Notes: generated by a model from the letters alone, not told the origin. A stretch of 64,000 nt of DNA from Pyrus communis (GCF_963583255.1 NC_084818.1:13394222-13458221); one strand, 5' to 3'; shown: positions 1 to 10,739, numbered from the stretch's first letter. Numbers and translations are program-made.

Positions 1-411
1 CAGATACGGGCATAATCAGATTCTATAAGTCTTGGAGTTCCTACAATCTAGGAATTGGCGTGCACCGCAAGTAATCACAACTCCTAAGATAGTGTAATAT
101 CTACTTTTAGATATCCTTTAGGATTTTCCCAACTTAAAATGAGGATTTTTTCCTAAAAATCTATCTCCTAGACGAAATAAATACATGCATCTAGGGTTCA
201 TCTATGGTAACACAATCTAAACACTTGAATTCTCTTACCTACCCCTTGAGTCTAAATCATTCACTAACTTGACTGTTAGAGAACCTTTGGCCGACACACC
301 CCCTTCCCTCCTCCCCTGATCTTAGGCTTGCTCAGGTTGTTTACTGTTTTGCATGTTGCTCGAGTTTGTGCACAACCACCTCTCGCGGCGGTGTGTGAAT
401 TTGGTTCCAAC
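1..411 (+). repeat. LTR-like remnant, truncated by the window edge
   Basis: This stretch has no open frame of note. It reads like the 3' part of a plant LTR: an A/T-rich leader, a block resembling the 'acttgactgttagagaacc' motif often seen in plant Ty3-type LTRs (about 260-285), and a 3' edge near 'ggttccaaca'. No partner LTR, primer-binding site or target duplication is visible, so it may be an internal fragment. Low confidence. Confidence 0.3.
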
Positions 412-497
412 ACGTAGGTCATGTTTGGAACCTCAAGGAGTCTTCTTCTTCAGCAAGCTTTAATCTTTTGATGGAGACTGATTTCAGACTTCAGTAG

Positions 498-752
498 GTG
501 AAGATGGAGCTAGAGCTCCAAAAGGAAGAAGGTAAGTGTCTACAAGAAGAAGTTGCACGCTTGACACAAGCTGCTGTGCATGACCAAGAATTAATACACT
601 TGTACTTCGCTACCTTAACCCAGTCTTTGTCAGCTTCTGACATCAGGATTTCGAGCCCTCGATCGACCTTTAGAAGCCATTCCTCCAGGCAACCCAACAC
701 CCACCGAACAATTTACATTTATTTGTTTAGTATTTTTAATATAATTGTATGA
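498..752 (+). pseudogene. Coiled-coil ORF fragment, possibly CACTA second-gene tail
   Basis: An 84-residue frame opens with a charged heptad-like stretch (KMELELQKEEGKCLQEEVAR, then LTQAAV) and loses coiled-coil character after about residue 50. Short Glu/Leu-rich C-terminal coiled coils are common in the non-transposase proteins of plant CACTA elements, and DNA just downstream (860-1080) carries the 'cgacgaa' motif seen beside the CACTA remnants at 7-15 kb. The link to CACTA is inference from composition and context. No start context, splice partner or conserved domain supports a host gene. Confidence 0.25.
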
Positions 753-859
753 ACAATTTTTATTTTGAATGTAAATATTGTTTTTTAATATTTATTATAA
801 TTTTTTAAGTTAGAATGAAATAAATAGGTTATTATAAATATTTTTTTTTAAATTAAAAA

Positions 860-1080
860 TGTTAGCCCGAACGAAGGTTTCATCTGGTCAAGTTCATTAC
901 ATTATTTAATATTTGTTGGTGGACGAGATATTTTTGTCAGGCAAGAGGATTTTGTCAGGTCAATTTTATGAACGCACGTTCATTCGACGAATATATTCGT
1001 TGGGCTAACTATGTGTTGCTCGACGAAATTGTGTTTTCGTTGTTTAAGGTTTCATGCGACAAGTTTTTCTTGACTAATCT
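860..1080. repeat. CACTA-like subterminal repeat block
   Basis: Several copies of a cgacgaa/ttcgtcg-like core occur in both orientations (around 975-990, 1020-1045 and 1057-1063). The same core clusters at 7216-7640, 8500-8700, 10740-10820 and 15420-15600. Short inverted and direct subterminal motifs are typical binding sites in CACTA elements. No CACTA terminus is seen here. Confidence 0.35.
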
Positions 1081-1149
1081 TTCCTGTTGAACCTTTGTCA
1101 ACTAAAGGCTACAGCTACAAAACCAACTTTGAGCCAACGAAACTTCTGG

Positions 1150-1225
1150 CAAGGTTTTTTTTTTTTTTTCTCTCTCAGTTTTGTTTTTTGTTTTTTTGTT
1201 TTTGTTTTTGTTGTTGTTGTTGTTG
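1150..1225 (+). repeat. T-rich low-complexity tract
   Basis: A run of T followed by TTTTTG and TTG repeats. It accounts for the Phe/Val-rich open frame here, which I do not regard as coding. Confidence 0.7.
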
Positions 1226-1353
1226 AATTGACTTGTCCAACCCACAAAAAAATACAAATCTTCTACCTCACCCCCTCCTTATTTTTCCATATTTATCCGG
1301 TGGTCCCACTCCTCACAAAAAACCCACTCCGGGTGCAGCATGGAAAAATCAAG

Positions 1354-2440
1354 AGTAATGTTACAGAGACTAAATTTGTAGACTAGGGGGGTGTATCCAA
1401 TTAAGATTATGATGAATTTTGAAAGAATTCAAAAATCAATTAAGATTTTAAGTGAATATGTCAAACTCTAATAGTATTCAATCTTGATTTAAAAAAAAAA
1501 AAGAAAAATCTATCAAAATCTGGTGGTATTCAATCTCGAGTTTTTAAAAATATTTCAAAATCTAGTTGTATTCAAAATTCAATGAATTTGTAGGAATTTA
1601 GGAGTTGAAGGATTTTGGTGGACTCTAGAGTGGGAAATATAAATACCAAAAGCCCTTACAAATCTTGCCTCTACCCCTAAGATTTCATCATGATTCCTCC
1701 CTCTACAAATATGAGCAGACCTGGATATGAACGAACTCTTCTTTTAAGCGGACATGTAAAGGTAACATGCCAAGAAATCTACAAACTCGATTTTTTTGTC
1801 TTCTCTATATGGCCAAATCATTATCTCGTTTCTCTTCAAGGAAGACATCCTGTAATCCACAATGCTTTTGTCTTCTCCTCATGGCCAATTTTGTTTATTA
1901 TTCGTTTTAGAGAACCTTAAAATCTCAATTCAACTCAATCGAATTCTAAGCATCAATTTCCTTGCTTGATCCTTTTTTTTTATTTGTTCAATTTCCTTGC
2001 CTGATCTTGGTATCTCATAATCACCCAATATATGTTGTACTTGCCAACACCACTTCCCTTCATATCGTAGAAATCTTCCTTTCTTTTCTACTTTTCTTTT
2101 GGCATCCTCGTTGTGACTTTTGGCATCTTCTGTAAATGCTATAAAACCTCCATTAAACTCCATAACAAAATTCGTATGAAATTCCTTTTAAATCCATGTG
2201 AAGATTCATGTGGAGTCTATATGAACCTATTAAATTCATAGACTACATGGAAGTCTATAATTCCATTAGAATTCATCAAATTTTCAATTGAATACATCCC
2301 CCTCAATTTACAAACTAAATGATTTGTCATCAATAGAAAATAAGCACGTTCATTAACATTTAAGTAATAATTCATTCATCAACTTCCATGTCATTTAGTT
2401 TATAAACTTAATTTACAAATTCAGTTTCCCTATCATTACT
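1354..2440. mobile_element. MULE-type MITE, split by a second element
   Basis: The two ends (1354-1384 and about 2303-2440) together match the MITEs at 41046-41206 and 43850-44017, including the internal stretch around 'aaactaaatgat' and 'aataagcacgtt'. The outer termini are inverted: the left reads agtaatgttacagagact, and the reverse of the right reads agtaatgatagggaaact. A 10-bp direct repeat AAAAATCAAG flanks it (1344-1353 and 2442-2451), close to the 9-10 bp duplications of Mutator-like elements. About 915 bp of another element interrupts it. Confidence 0.65.
1387..2302. mobile_element. TIR element inserted in the 1354-2440 MITE
   Basis: The ends are inverted repeats: the left begins gggggtgtatccaattaag, and the reverse complement of the right begins gggggatgtattcaattga. 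Subterminal repeats with a 'gtattcaa' core occur at about 1451, 1525 and 1570. About 916 bp, with no transposase. The G-run termini suggest a PIF/Harbinger-type non-autonomous element, but no clean 3-bp target duplication is visible. The short frames inside (e.g. 1690-1920) are not credible genes. Confidence 0.5.
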
Positions 2441-2451
2441 AAAAAATCAAG

Positions 2452-3829
2452 TGATCATGCTCATGCATGCATGTATATGAGCAAAAATGAATTCATGCGA
2501 TGAGGTTAATTTGGGCCAACTAAGTCGGATATCTGTATAGAAAACGTGGGATCCAAACTAGCTAGATGGCAAAATTATGATCCCACGTTGTAACATGAAT
2601 CTTAATTAGCGACGTATTATTATATGATTTTTTATAATTAGGCACATGAGAGAATTGGGATATTGCGAAGCCGATAGAGGAATACAAGGTAGGGAGCTTT
2701 GAAACAAAATAAATATATAAAAAAAAAATAACAAAAAAAAAAAATTTAGGTAATTTTTGTAAGCATTTTGCAGCTTTTTGGCGGCGACAAGGATGGTTCT
2801 AGTTCCGCACGAACAGTCATTGTAACTTCCAATTTCTCATAATTATGAGAATTTTGTTTTGGATGGTATTATTCATACATTTATTTTTGTCTCGCACATT
2901 TTTCTTAATTTATTGATTTTTTTCAATTCATTCGATCTTATGGAAAAAAATCGAAGTAAAAATGGGCATTTGGATAACATTGGCCCTCTTTATGAGACTG
3001 CAACACTCTCTCTTAAATTGAATAATCTACTTATATCTACTGATAATTTTATTCACTTGTAAGATAATGAGTACGATACCAATTGTTGTTTTGCATCTCT
3101 TGATATAAATATATTTTAAATTAGAAAAAAAAATCTGTTCATATTATACCATATGCTTATTTGTTAATTATTACTATGTTTTAAATATAAACTCGGATCA
3201 TAATAGAGGAGTGATGTTGTAATCACATCATGCTCATGTAAATTAAGTGACCATTGGACGCATAGCCTAGGAAAAAAAAAGCGTGAGTATAGATATATAA
3301 AATGCACGGAACGGGTTAGGACTGTGTATAACAAAGACAATATACGAGGATAGTGAGGAAGAAAAACACAATTAGATATAAAGTGGATGTAAGATTTATA
3401 TGAAAGATATTGAAGATTCATTATTTCATACAAACCACCAATATTATGTAAATTGAATCTGGCAGTTGTTTGAAGCAAAGACTTATGTACTATTCGTTAA
3501 TTCATTTCTTAGTACTGGTGGATATGGATTGTTGGCTGTATTAGCCAGTAACTCAGCCAATGACGACTTGAAGCAAATTATGCATGGACGCACGCTTAAG
3601 CCTTAAGCATCATTCAATTGTAAACCCTAGTCATAAACTGCTACATAAAATATTGCATGTAGGCGTGCAAGATTAACCACTTGCATCGTTAAAATAAGAG
3701 ATTCCAATATTTTCCAATAAGTTGGTGCTCAATCATTTTGCAGTAATTATATCATCCACTTGTAACTTTCCATTTGTGGTGATTTATGGCTCAAAATTAA
3801 GCTGGCACAAAAATTCGGTTTGAGTTTGA
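2452..3829. other. Intergenic, no recognisable gene
   Basis: AT-rich sequence with A/T runs. The frames at 2859-3062 and 3164-3478 have low-complexity, Leu/Phe/Ile-rich translations with no recognisable domain, so I do not call them genes. Confidence 0.6.
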
Positions 3830-4215
3830 CTTTTTAGTTGGATTCCTTGTTTAGGGGAGAATTGTTGTTAATTATCTATTTGATTAATTAGGAATTGAAT
3901 TTATTTCCAATTAAGATTGGAATTCTCATTGTGACCTAAGTTCTATGCACTATAAATAGGGCCTTAAGGTTGGTTTATTTTGTGTGGCTTATTTGAGTAC
4001 CAAATTTGTGCGAGCCAAGTTGTATGTAACTTAGAGAGCAATTTGGGAGAATCTCTTCCGCTTGTTTTGGGTTCTCTTTTTATGGGACCATGACTTTTTA
4101 GGGCCGGACTGATCCGAATATAGTTACCTCAGAAGTCCTTCATGGACTCACAAGCTCTTGACGGAGCTGTATCAGACGGAGTGGTGGTGCCACCATCACT
4201 AAGAACAAATAAAAC
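3830..4215 (+). repeat. LTR-like promoter fragment
   Basis: Contains a good TATA box (cactataaataggg, about 3949-3962), then a 5'-UTR-like stretch ending in a T/G-rich region, the pattern of an LTR U3/R or of a short promoter without a gene. No paired repeat, primer-binding site or ORF follows. Could be a decayed solo LTR. Confidence 0.25.
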
Positions 4216-4642
4216 CATAAATTCAACATTTAAACAAAGTGTGATTTGCACAATGCGTATATCTTTTAATCTTGGCATTCTTTATGCATTCAGTTGTACC
4301 CTCTAGATCGCATAAGCCTCCTCCTCCATCGGCTGTAATCATTTTTTAGTCCATATATATTAGTTTCTAATCCTGATATTTTATCACTATTAATAAAATT
4401 AATTAGTTTATAAAAGAATGTCTATTAATCAATTTACAAACGGCACCATTTGAAATTTTGCTCTGGGCATTTGATAATTCAGAACAGGCCCTGCCTTCTT
4501 AGTGTGTGAGATTTTGAGAAAATTCTCAAATACTCCGTTTACAATTGATTTTACCTATTTAGCTCTTCATAATAGTCCTATAGAGATGCATATTGTTCTT
4601 GGATGCTCCCTTGTGAAGAGGTGGGAAAATGGATTTTTAATC

Positions 4643-4647
<5 letters not shown>

Positions 4648-4700
<53 letters not shown>
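4648..4700. repeat. (AT)n microsatellite
   Basis: About 26 uninterrupted AT units, abutting the left end of the inverted-repeat element that starts at 4700. Confidence 0.95.
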
Positions 4701-4702
<2 letters not shown>

Positions 4703-5866
4703 ATGACACTATGTATTTGACACAATATTTAACATGAGTTTTGAACCATTAGACTAGTCCACTTTTAATGATTGATATGCAGTCTAAAATTTATTTGGCA
4801 TAATTTTTCAGAAAAATAAAACATTTGAATTAAAAATCCGAAAGCTTTCTATTTATAACATCTTTTCCAAAAACAAATTAAACAATCCACTGACTTTCCG
4901 ATCTTTTCATCTTCATCCTCTCCTACGAACTTTTGTTTTCGTGTTCATCCACTCTTATTTGATTGAAAAGAAACAAGAGAATGAAATATTCTGAAACTTT
5001 TCGTCTTCATCCGCTTTTATTTTTATTTTCCCACCTTTTTTCTTTTCATTCTCTTATTGCTTCTTAAGAGCATCTTCAAAGAAGATGTCAAATTTTAAAC
5101 ATCAAAATGATAGTTGATAGCTTATGTGGCAATTTAACATTTTGTACAATATTTTGCTCCACCCGATATGTTAAATAATAATGTCATTTAATAAATTTTT
5201 TATCTTTTTGTGAAGTCCAATGATTAAGGCAACCAATCAAATATTTCAAAAACATAACAACATTTATTATATATTATATTAATCTATTAAAAAATCATTT
5301 AATAAATTTGACATTTGCTGTCAAATTTGACAGCAAAAAGCTTTGCCTTCAAATGACTCAGCGCCACGTAAGAAATTGAAGGTTCAGTTGGAGAGAGTTT
5401 GCTGCCATTTAAACCCCTTTTTATCGCACAAAGCTTCGTACCCCATGGAACTCACCATCACTGCTATGGTGCTTTGATTATTCCTTCAATTTTCACACCT
5501 GTGTATATTATTTTGTAGCCATGGAAATTATGTAGGATTCTTCTTATACTGTTAATAAAACAGCAAACTAGTTTAGACTATAACTCTTAACTACCAAATT
5601 CGGTGAAAGTCTAAACCAGAGAAGATCATTAAGATGAGGGACATGAAAAAAAAAGAGAATGAAACATAATTTAATGAAAATAACTAATGATAGATCAGAG
5701 AGAGAGAAAATTATAATTGTAAAGTTTTGTTTATATTTTTATGTATTTTAGGAAAATAGAAAAGAATTAATTGTCATGTCAACTTACATTTCAACCTTTA
5801 AAAGTGGAATGATCTAATGGTTCAAAACTCGTATCAAATATTATGTCAAAAACATAGTGTCACGGA
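4700..5866. mobile_element. Non-autonomous element with ~95-bp inverted repeats
   Basis: The left end (tccatgacactatgta..., through 'gttttgaaccattaga' and 'ccacttttaa') is repeated in inverted form at 5790-5866 (...ttaaaagtgga, tctaatggttcaaaac, catagtgtcacgga). The arms share roughly 80% over about 95 bp by eye. No coding capacity. It sits against an (AT)n tract on the left and an AT/GT-rich tract on the right, so a target duplication cannot be read. A smaller MITE (5067-5395) is nested inside. Confidence 0.6.
5067..5395 (+). mobile_element. MITE, 'agagcatctcc' family
   Basis: Starts agagcatcttcaaagaagat and ends with the inverse of ctctccaactgaaccttcaa. The same sequence in opposite orientation occurs at 49013-49232 plus 49897-49974 plus 51004-51018, where later insertions split it. 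Internal landmarks shared by both are 'tgtcaaattttaaacatcaa' and a tgctgtcaaatttgacagca palindrome. No ORF. Confidence 0.6.
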
Positions 5867-5871
5867 TCCAC

Positions 5872-5932
5872 CCCCATATATGTGTGTGTGTGTGTGTATC
5901 GTACACACACACACATATATATACACACGTCG
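5872..5932. repeat. Palindromic GT/AC microsatellite
   Basis: A (AT)n(GT)n block, a short 'atcgt' centre, then (AC)n(AT)n. The two halves are reverse complements and could extrude as a hairpin. Confidence 0.85.
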
Positions 5933-7215
5933 CATATTGGCAACTGACTTAACCTTGGATTGAATTGGTTCAAAACTAGCGTTAGGGAGGTAGATTAGCT
6001 AATTCATGCTAGTAGTACATTGACTACAAAAAATAGTTTAGAGAGAAAATTCATTTTGGTATGACATACTTGAAAATTAAGGTATGAGATTACTAATGAG
6101 AGTTGTTTTTTTCATAATTATTATTTCTTACTTCATTTGTTCTCATACTTTGTTAGTTTGATGACTCAAAACAAATCACCACCTTAATGTTTTTATAAAA
6201 GTAATATTATTAATAACTACATTTCGTGTGAGTTACCTTTTACTCTAAAAAGCAAACAGAGTAATGGAGCAATGGAGTACTTTTTTACATATTTGAATTT
6301 CGACCTTAAATTCAACCGTGTGGTCTTCCTTTGTGAGCTGTAGCTTTTAGTAACAAGCAATTGACTTTATTGGAAGATCATGAAGATCTAGTTTTATTAA
6401 TTCTAAATTGCTCAATGATTTTGCTTAATTTTCAATCAACATTGTCCATGTAAATGGGGAAAGAAAGCGGCAAGATACTCGTATCAGATATAAAATGGCA
6501 CTAGGAAAAAAAAATATCGTGAGTAATCTAAGTACAAAAAAAAAGTTTATTAAGAATTAAAATGAAGCATCGTTCCAGGAAGAAGGGAAATTGGATTTAT
6601 CCAAAATTGGAAATAACTATATAGTTTATACATTACAGCGGCCCAATTTGTGCTTTGTATATTTAGAGCAACGCTTTTAAAAGTTCAAAACCTGAAAGGC
6701 TTCTAGATGCATATTTATTTTATTTATCATTTGACCAATAGGAATCCATGATTGATGAAAAAATGCGGCAGTAATCACATGAAAAACGTGAATGAGATTA
6801 ATTAATCATTTTTTAGGTCATCGATCTATGTTTAGCAGCTAACAAATTGCAGTTATGTATATTTGTGATGACTCCAAACATTACAATATATTTATTTTAA
6901 TTATATTTCTTCTTCTTCTTTTTTGTTTTACTCGTTTTGTCGTATAGTCAAAGTTGAGCATTTGATGAATCAGTTTGTTTTCATTGAAGTAACATGTTTG
7001 AAAAAATATGCTCTTGTTGGTTGAAATACATAGTTGGATGACAGAATATAAAATTGGGATGGTGTCGAGTGTTTTTGACATTTAAGCAGATTAGCAAATC
7101 ATGAATCGAGAAAATGGAGAGGGAAAATTTATATACAACTTTACATGTCTTTGGCGTCGGATGGAAAACGAATGAAAAAACTAAAGAGAAAACCTGTTAT
7201 TTTCACAACTAATTA
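5933..7215. other. AT-rich intergenic, no recognisable gene
   Basis: No domain-bearing frame or paired repeat was found. The short minus-strand frame at 6881-7081 is Ile/Lys/Arg-rich and without homology I can recognise. Confidence 0.6.
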
Positions 7216-7640
7216 TTAATATATATTTGTCAAGTTCCTCTCACCAGTAGAAAAAACAGCTTGTGCAACTAAGAATATTTCGTCCCATAAAACGTACTTG
7301 CACGATGGACAAAATGTTTCGTCACGCAATAGGATAGGAAAAAGAAAATAAATTGCGTGATGAAAATGTTCATCGTGCAAGAATACTTCGTGCGACGAAT
7401 ATTTGTTGTTGTCGCGTAAAGTCGGTAAGAAAACGTGGGGTAATTTTTTTGGCGTGAAAAACTTGCGCGACGAAAGGAGGACATTTGTGCGACCAAGGGT
7501 TCGTCGCACATGTTCCTGTTAGTTTTCAATCAAACCATTCACTACAGGTGAATCAGAGGAATCAATACCACATTTAATATAGATGTTTGTGCGACAAAAC
7601 CTTCATTGCACAAGGGCCCTAACCTTCCTATAAATATGTG
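7216..7640. repeat. CACTA subterminal repeat array
   Basis: Dense copies of 'gcgacgaa'-like and 'ttcgtcgcac'-like motifs in both orientations (about 7273, 7320, 7384, 7414, 7467, 7488, 7500 and 7590). A possible degenerate CACTA terminus 'caccagtagaaaaaa' lies near 7243. The minus-strand frames here (7216-7529) only translate this repeat. Typical of the regions flanking CACTA transposase genes. Confidence 0.5.
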
Positions 7641-7690
7641 ATGTCCTTATTCTTCACAATTCTTTTCTCCTTATTCTTCAAGAACAGACG

Positions 7691-8082
7691 GAGGATAAAA
7701 ATAAGGATCAAAGCGTGCCCGCCGTCAAGCCAAATGATTTGAGCCAACATTTTGAGTTTGCGCATGCGATTGCTATAGCCATGGGGAATAATTGTCCCAC
7801 TGCTGAGTGGCGTTCTTGGAAAGATGTGCCTGAGAATGTGAAGAAGGCTATGATGGATGAACTATTAGTAAGTATATTGTTGATGGATCAATAATTAAGT
7901 TTGTGAAATTTTTAGTTATATGTTGGAATTAATTATTTGCATATATGTGTAACAGTGTAAGTATACTCTTGATGATGATACAAACAAATAGTTGATGAAG
8001 TTGATGGAGGATGCGTTGGAGGGAGGTTACAATTGGTGGCGTTATGAAGTCTTTCGAAATGGACCAGGACCATCGAAATAGT
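7691..8082 (+). pseudogene. CACTA second-gene (Transposase_24-like) fragment
   Basis: Translation of about 7710-7868 gives LSQHFEFAHAIAIA then EWRSWKDVPENVKKAM followed by a likely GT splice site (7870). A second piece at about 7990-8080 reads LMKLMEDALEGGYNWWRYEV and ends in a stop. The 'W..vp...k' spacing is like the small DNA-binding protein of plant CACTA elements. The segment between the pieces carries a stop in frame ('aaatag', about 7985), so it is degraded. Neighbouring subterminal repeats support the assignment; the family name is inference from short motifs. Confidence 0.35.
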
Positions 8083-8288
8083 AGTTTTAAATTTATGTTT
8101 TGTATGACAATATTTAAATTTAAGGTTTTTTTTTTTTTTAAGTTATGTATTTGGACTTAATTAGGTTTTAATTCCTGTTTGTTTTTTTTTTTATTGAGGC
8201 CTAATGTAAGCACCCTATCCTCGGTTTGTATGTATTTTCAATCTTCAATGAATATCGTACTTATGCTCAAAATAATTGTACGGATTAA

Positions 8289-8412
8289 GGCATTAATCAT
8301 TTATAGAATAAATATTTAAGGTATTAATTATTTATAGAATAAATATTTCAGGTATTAATTATTCATAGACTAAATATTTAAAGTATTAATTATTTTAGAA
8401 TAAATATTTTTA
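8289..8412 (+). repeat. 31-bp tandem repeat, four copies
   Basis: Unit core ggtattaattatttatagaa followed by taaatattt. Copies begin at 8289, 8320, 8351 and 8382, a regular 31-bp period with a few mismatches. Confidence 0.85.
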
Positions 8413-8499
8413 GAAAAAAAATATTTAATTGAATATTTGTTTGTAATTATAAAGTTTATGTAAACATAGATATATATGTTTATGTAAACTTTATAGTTA

Positions 8500-8700
8500 C
8501 AATCATTCCATTCGTCGCTAAATATATTGCACGATGCTATCTTCATCATGTAAGACTACTTTGAGCAATGAACGGAAGATGTTTGTTGCACAAAGCATGG
8601 TCATATTGCATTCAAACCTTCCCATTTATTGAGCATTTATGACGCATTTTGTGCGACGAACGTGGAGGTTTGTGCGACGAATGGGTTCGTTGCACAAAGG
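8500..8700. repeat. CACTA subterminal repeat block
   Basis: Contains ttcgtcgctaaa, gtgcgacgaacg, gtgcgacgaatgg and ttcgttgcacaaag, the same core as at 7216-7640. It probably belongs to the flank of another nested CACTA copy. Confidence 0.45.
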
Positions 8701-9064
8701 TATCCTAGTGCTATATAAACACTGTTTCAGAACTCTAGTTTTCAAAAAAAAAAAAAATTGTTTAAAAAAAATGACCGATTCTGGAGAAGGTTTTGGCAAA
8801 AAAAAACTTGTAGTGCAATCAGAGAGTTATCGATGAAAGCAAGTGTCGTACTTTGAAGGCAAAAATATGGCTGAGGTGTACGCCTAATTTAGGTATGACA
8901 TTGAGAATTTTGTGCGGAGGGATTGTTCTGCCGAGTTTGAGTATTGGAAAAAGGTCCATGAGGGGTTAAGACGTTCATGCTGAGGGAGTTATCGGTACGT
9001 TTGTAGTAAATAATAAACAATTATTTTTGTTAAAACATAATATTTTTTTAAATTACTAATTTAT

Positions 9065-9334
9065 TGTAACATCCCACATCGACCAATGGAGAGGGGGTGA
9101 AGTTCATTATATGTACATGCCCACCTCCATATAGCATGAGGCCTTTTGGGAACTCACTGGCTTCGGATTCCATCAGAACTCTGAAGTTAAGCGAGTTTGG
9201 GCGAGAGAAATCCCAGGATGGGTGACCCACTGGGAAGTTATTGTGTGAGTTCCTAGAAACAAAACCATGAGGGTGTGATCGGGGCCCAAAGCAGACAATA
9301 TTGTGCTACGGCGAAACCGGTCTGGGATGTGACA
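9065..9334 (+). mobile_element. Cassandra TRIM solo LTR with 5S-derived sequence
   Basis: A 270-bp unit starting tgtaacatcccacatcgacc and ending gtctgggatgtgaca: TG...CA with inverted termini (tgt-acatccca / tgggatgt-aca). It contains 5S rRNA-like DNA at about 9149-9243. That combination of size, termini and 5S content is diagnostic of Cassandra terminal-repeat retrotransposons in miniature. The flanks are tttat (9060-9064) and tttgt (9335-9339), a 4/5 match to a 5-bp target duplication. No second LTR follows, so this is a solo LTR left by recombination. Cassandra has no coding capacity; its LTR is transcribed by RNA polymerase III. Confidence 0.85.
9149..9243 (+). ncRNA. 5S rRNA-derived segment inside the Cassandra LTR
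   Basis: Aligns by eye with plant 5S rRNA: ggattccatcagaactctga, agttaagcgagtttgggcga (A-box region), gatggg (intermediate element) and ggtgaccc (C-box region), then 'ctgggaagt'. It differs from 5S at several sites, e.g. gagaaatcc where 5S has a gagtagtac-type stretch. It is not a functional 5S gene but can keep an internal RNA polymerase III promoter. Confidence 0.8.
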
Positions 9335-9714
9335 TTTGTTGTTATTGGCATTAATGTAGGTTCATTGGGATGTTGATGAAACCAATGAGAAGCAACGGAT
9401 TTAATTGGATGGGCTTTTCAAGCAGAGTTCGCCACAATGGAAGTTTGATGTGTTACAGGTGAGGGAGGATTGAAGTTGAGGAGGGTTGGTTATTTTATTT
9501 TTTTTTTTTAAAAAAAGATTTTGTGGTCTTTATATTTAATTTAATTAATAAATTTATGTTATGTGGATGAGTATTAATATTTACATTAATTATAATTTCT
9601 ATTTGGGATAGTAAATTAGTTTTGTTAATTAATTTAATGTTTAATTAAGTTTGAGTTTTTGATTTATAATAAAATAAACATTTACAATACATACAAATAA
9701 ACGGAAAAACATAA

Positions 9715-9730
<16 letters not shown>

Positions 9731-9774
<44 letters not shown>
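9731..9774. repeat. A-run plus (AT)n microsatellite
   Basis: A run of A (9712-9731) followed by about 20 AT units. It accounts for the Tyr-Ile and Phe runs of the minus-strand frame at 9641-9955. Confidence 0.95.
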
Positions 9775-9776
<2 letters not shown>

Positions 9777-10109
9777 TTGCGAGACGATACATGTTTTCGC
9801 CGTGCAATTTGTTGAAAAGAATAAATTATAAAGTAAAGGATATAAAATAAAGGGTGATTTTGGATGCGGTCTCTATTTATCAACGTTCTTTGATTGAAAC
9901 CTTTTTGGTTTTCGGTTTTTTTATAGAAGTCTCTGAAATTAATACAATAATGCATTTCTATGTAGGTTATTATAATTTTTAAATTAAAATTTGATATTTG
10001 TAGTTATTTATATTAATGAGATTTTAAATAAAATCCATAATTTGTTGAAAATATTAAAAAAAATTATACTTAAATAAAAACCATGATTTGTAATTACTTG
10101 TATTAATGA

Positions 10110-10500
10110 CATTTTACATACAAAAAATTGGTCATTTTTATACAATACATTTTACATACAAAAAGTTGGTACATTTTATACCAAAAAAAGTGATATGTTT
10201 TATATAATGGGTACATTTCATATATATATATATATAAAACAATGGGTACATTTTACACAAAAGCAATGGTACTTACAAAAAGAAAAATGGGTACATTAAC
10301 AAAGTGGTACATTTTTAAAGACAAATGGATACATTATTAATAAATTATGGGTACAAATAAAAGTTTGAAAAATATGGACACAAAAAGAAATTAATATATG
10401 GGTACAAACTAAAATTGAATAGAAAATTGGCACAATTTTAAAAAAGGGTTGCAAATTAAAATGGGTACAAACTAAAAATAAAAATATATGATACAAAATT
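10110..10500. repeat. Degenerate 'gggtacattt' repeat region
   Basis: At least twelve imperfect copies of atgggtacattt / atgggtacaaa-like units with irregular spacing. Similar 'ggtacattt' units form the ordered 95-bp minisatellite at 35700-36110. No gene. Confidence 0.6.
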
Positions 10501-10739
10501 TAGCCATAAATATAAATATATCAAATGTAATGTTTCTAACACTAAATGAATAATTTAGAAATAAAATTTAATTTAATTATCTTTATATGAAAAATATTTT
10601 ATTACTAAAATAATTAGTGATGTTTATTAAAACCAAGGGACCTTGATGAAAAATTGAAAAAGAATAAGGTTTTAATCAATGGAGGTGAAAAAAGAGGGAT
10701 GAAAACCCAATTTCTCCTAAAATAAAAAAATGGTAAATT

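Larger units (their letters stand above)
8770..9460 (+). pseudogene. CACTA second-gene fragment split by a Cassandra LTR
   Basis: A coding remnant from about 8770 reads MTDSGEGFGKKKLVVQ, then a stop. After further breaks come RYDIENFVRRDCSAEFEYWK and KVHEGLRRS (about 8893-8980). Beyond the Cassandra LTR (9065-9334) a further piece reads VHWDVDETNEKQR, then after a stop FKQSSPQWKFDVLQ (about 9357-9458), followed by GT. Several in-frame stops (e.g. 8834 and 8885) mean it cannot be expressed intact. Position beside cgacgaa repeats and similarity in layout to the 7691-8082 fragment suggest a CACTA accessory gene. Confidence 0.3.

Noticed and set aside
9048..9230. 60-residue minus-strand ORF
   Set aside because: Lies almost wholly within the Cassandra LTR, antisense to its 5S-like core.
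9149..9243. Functional 5S rRNA gene
   Set aside because: Single diverged copy inside a Cassandra LTR, not in a tandem 5S array.
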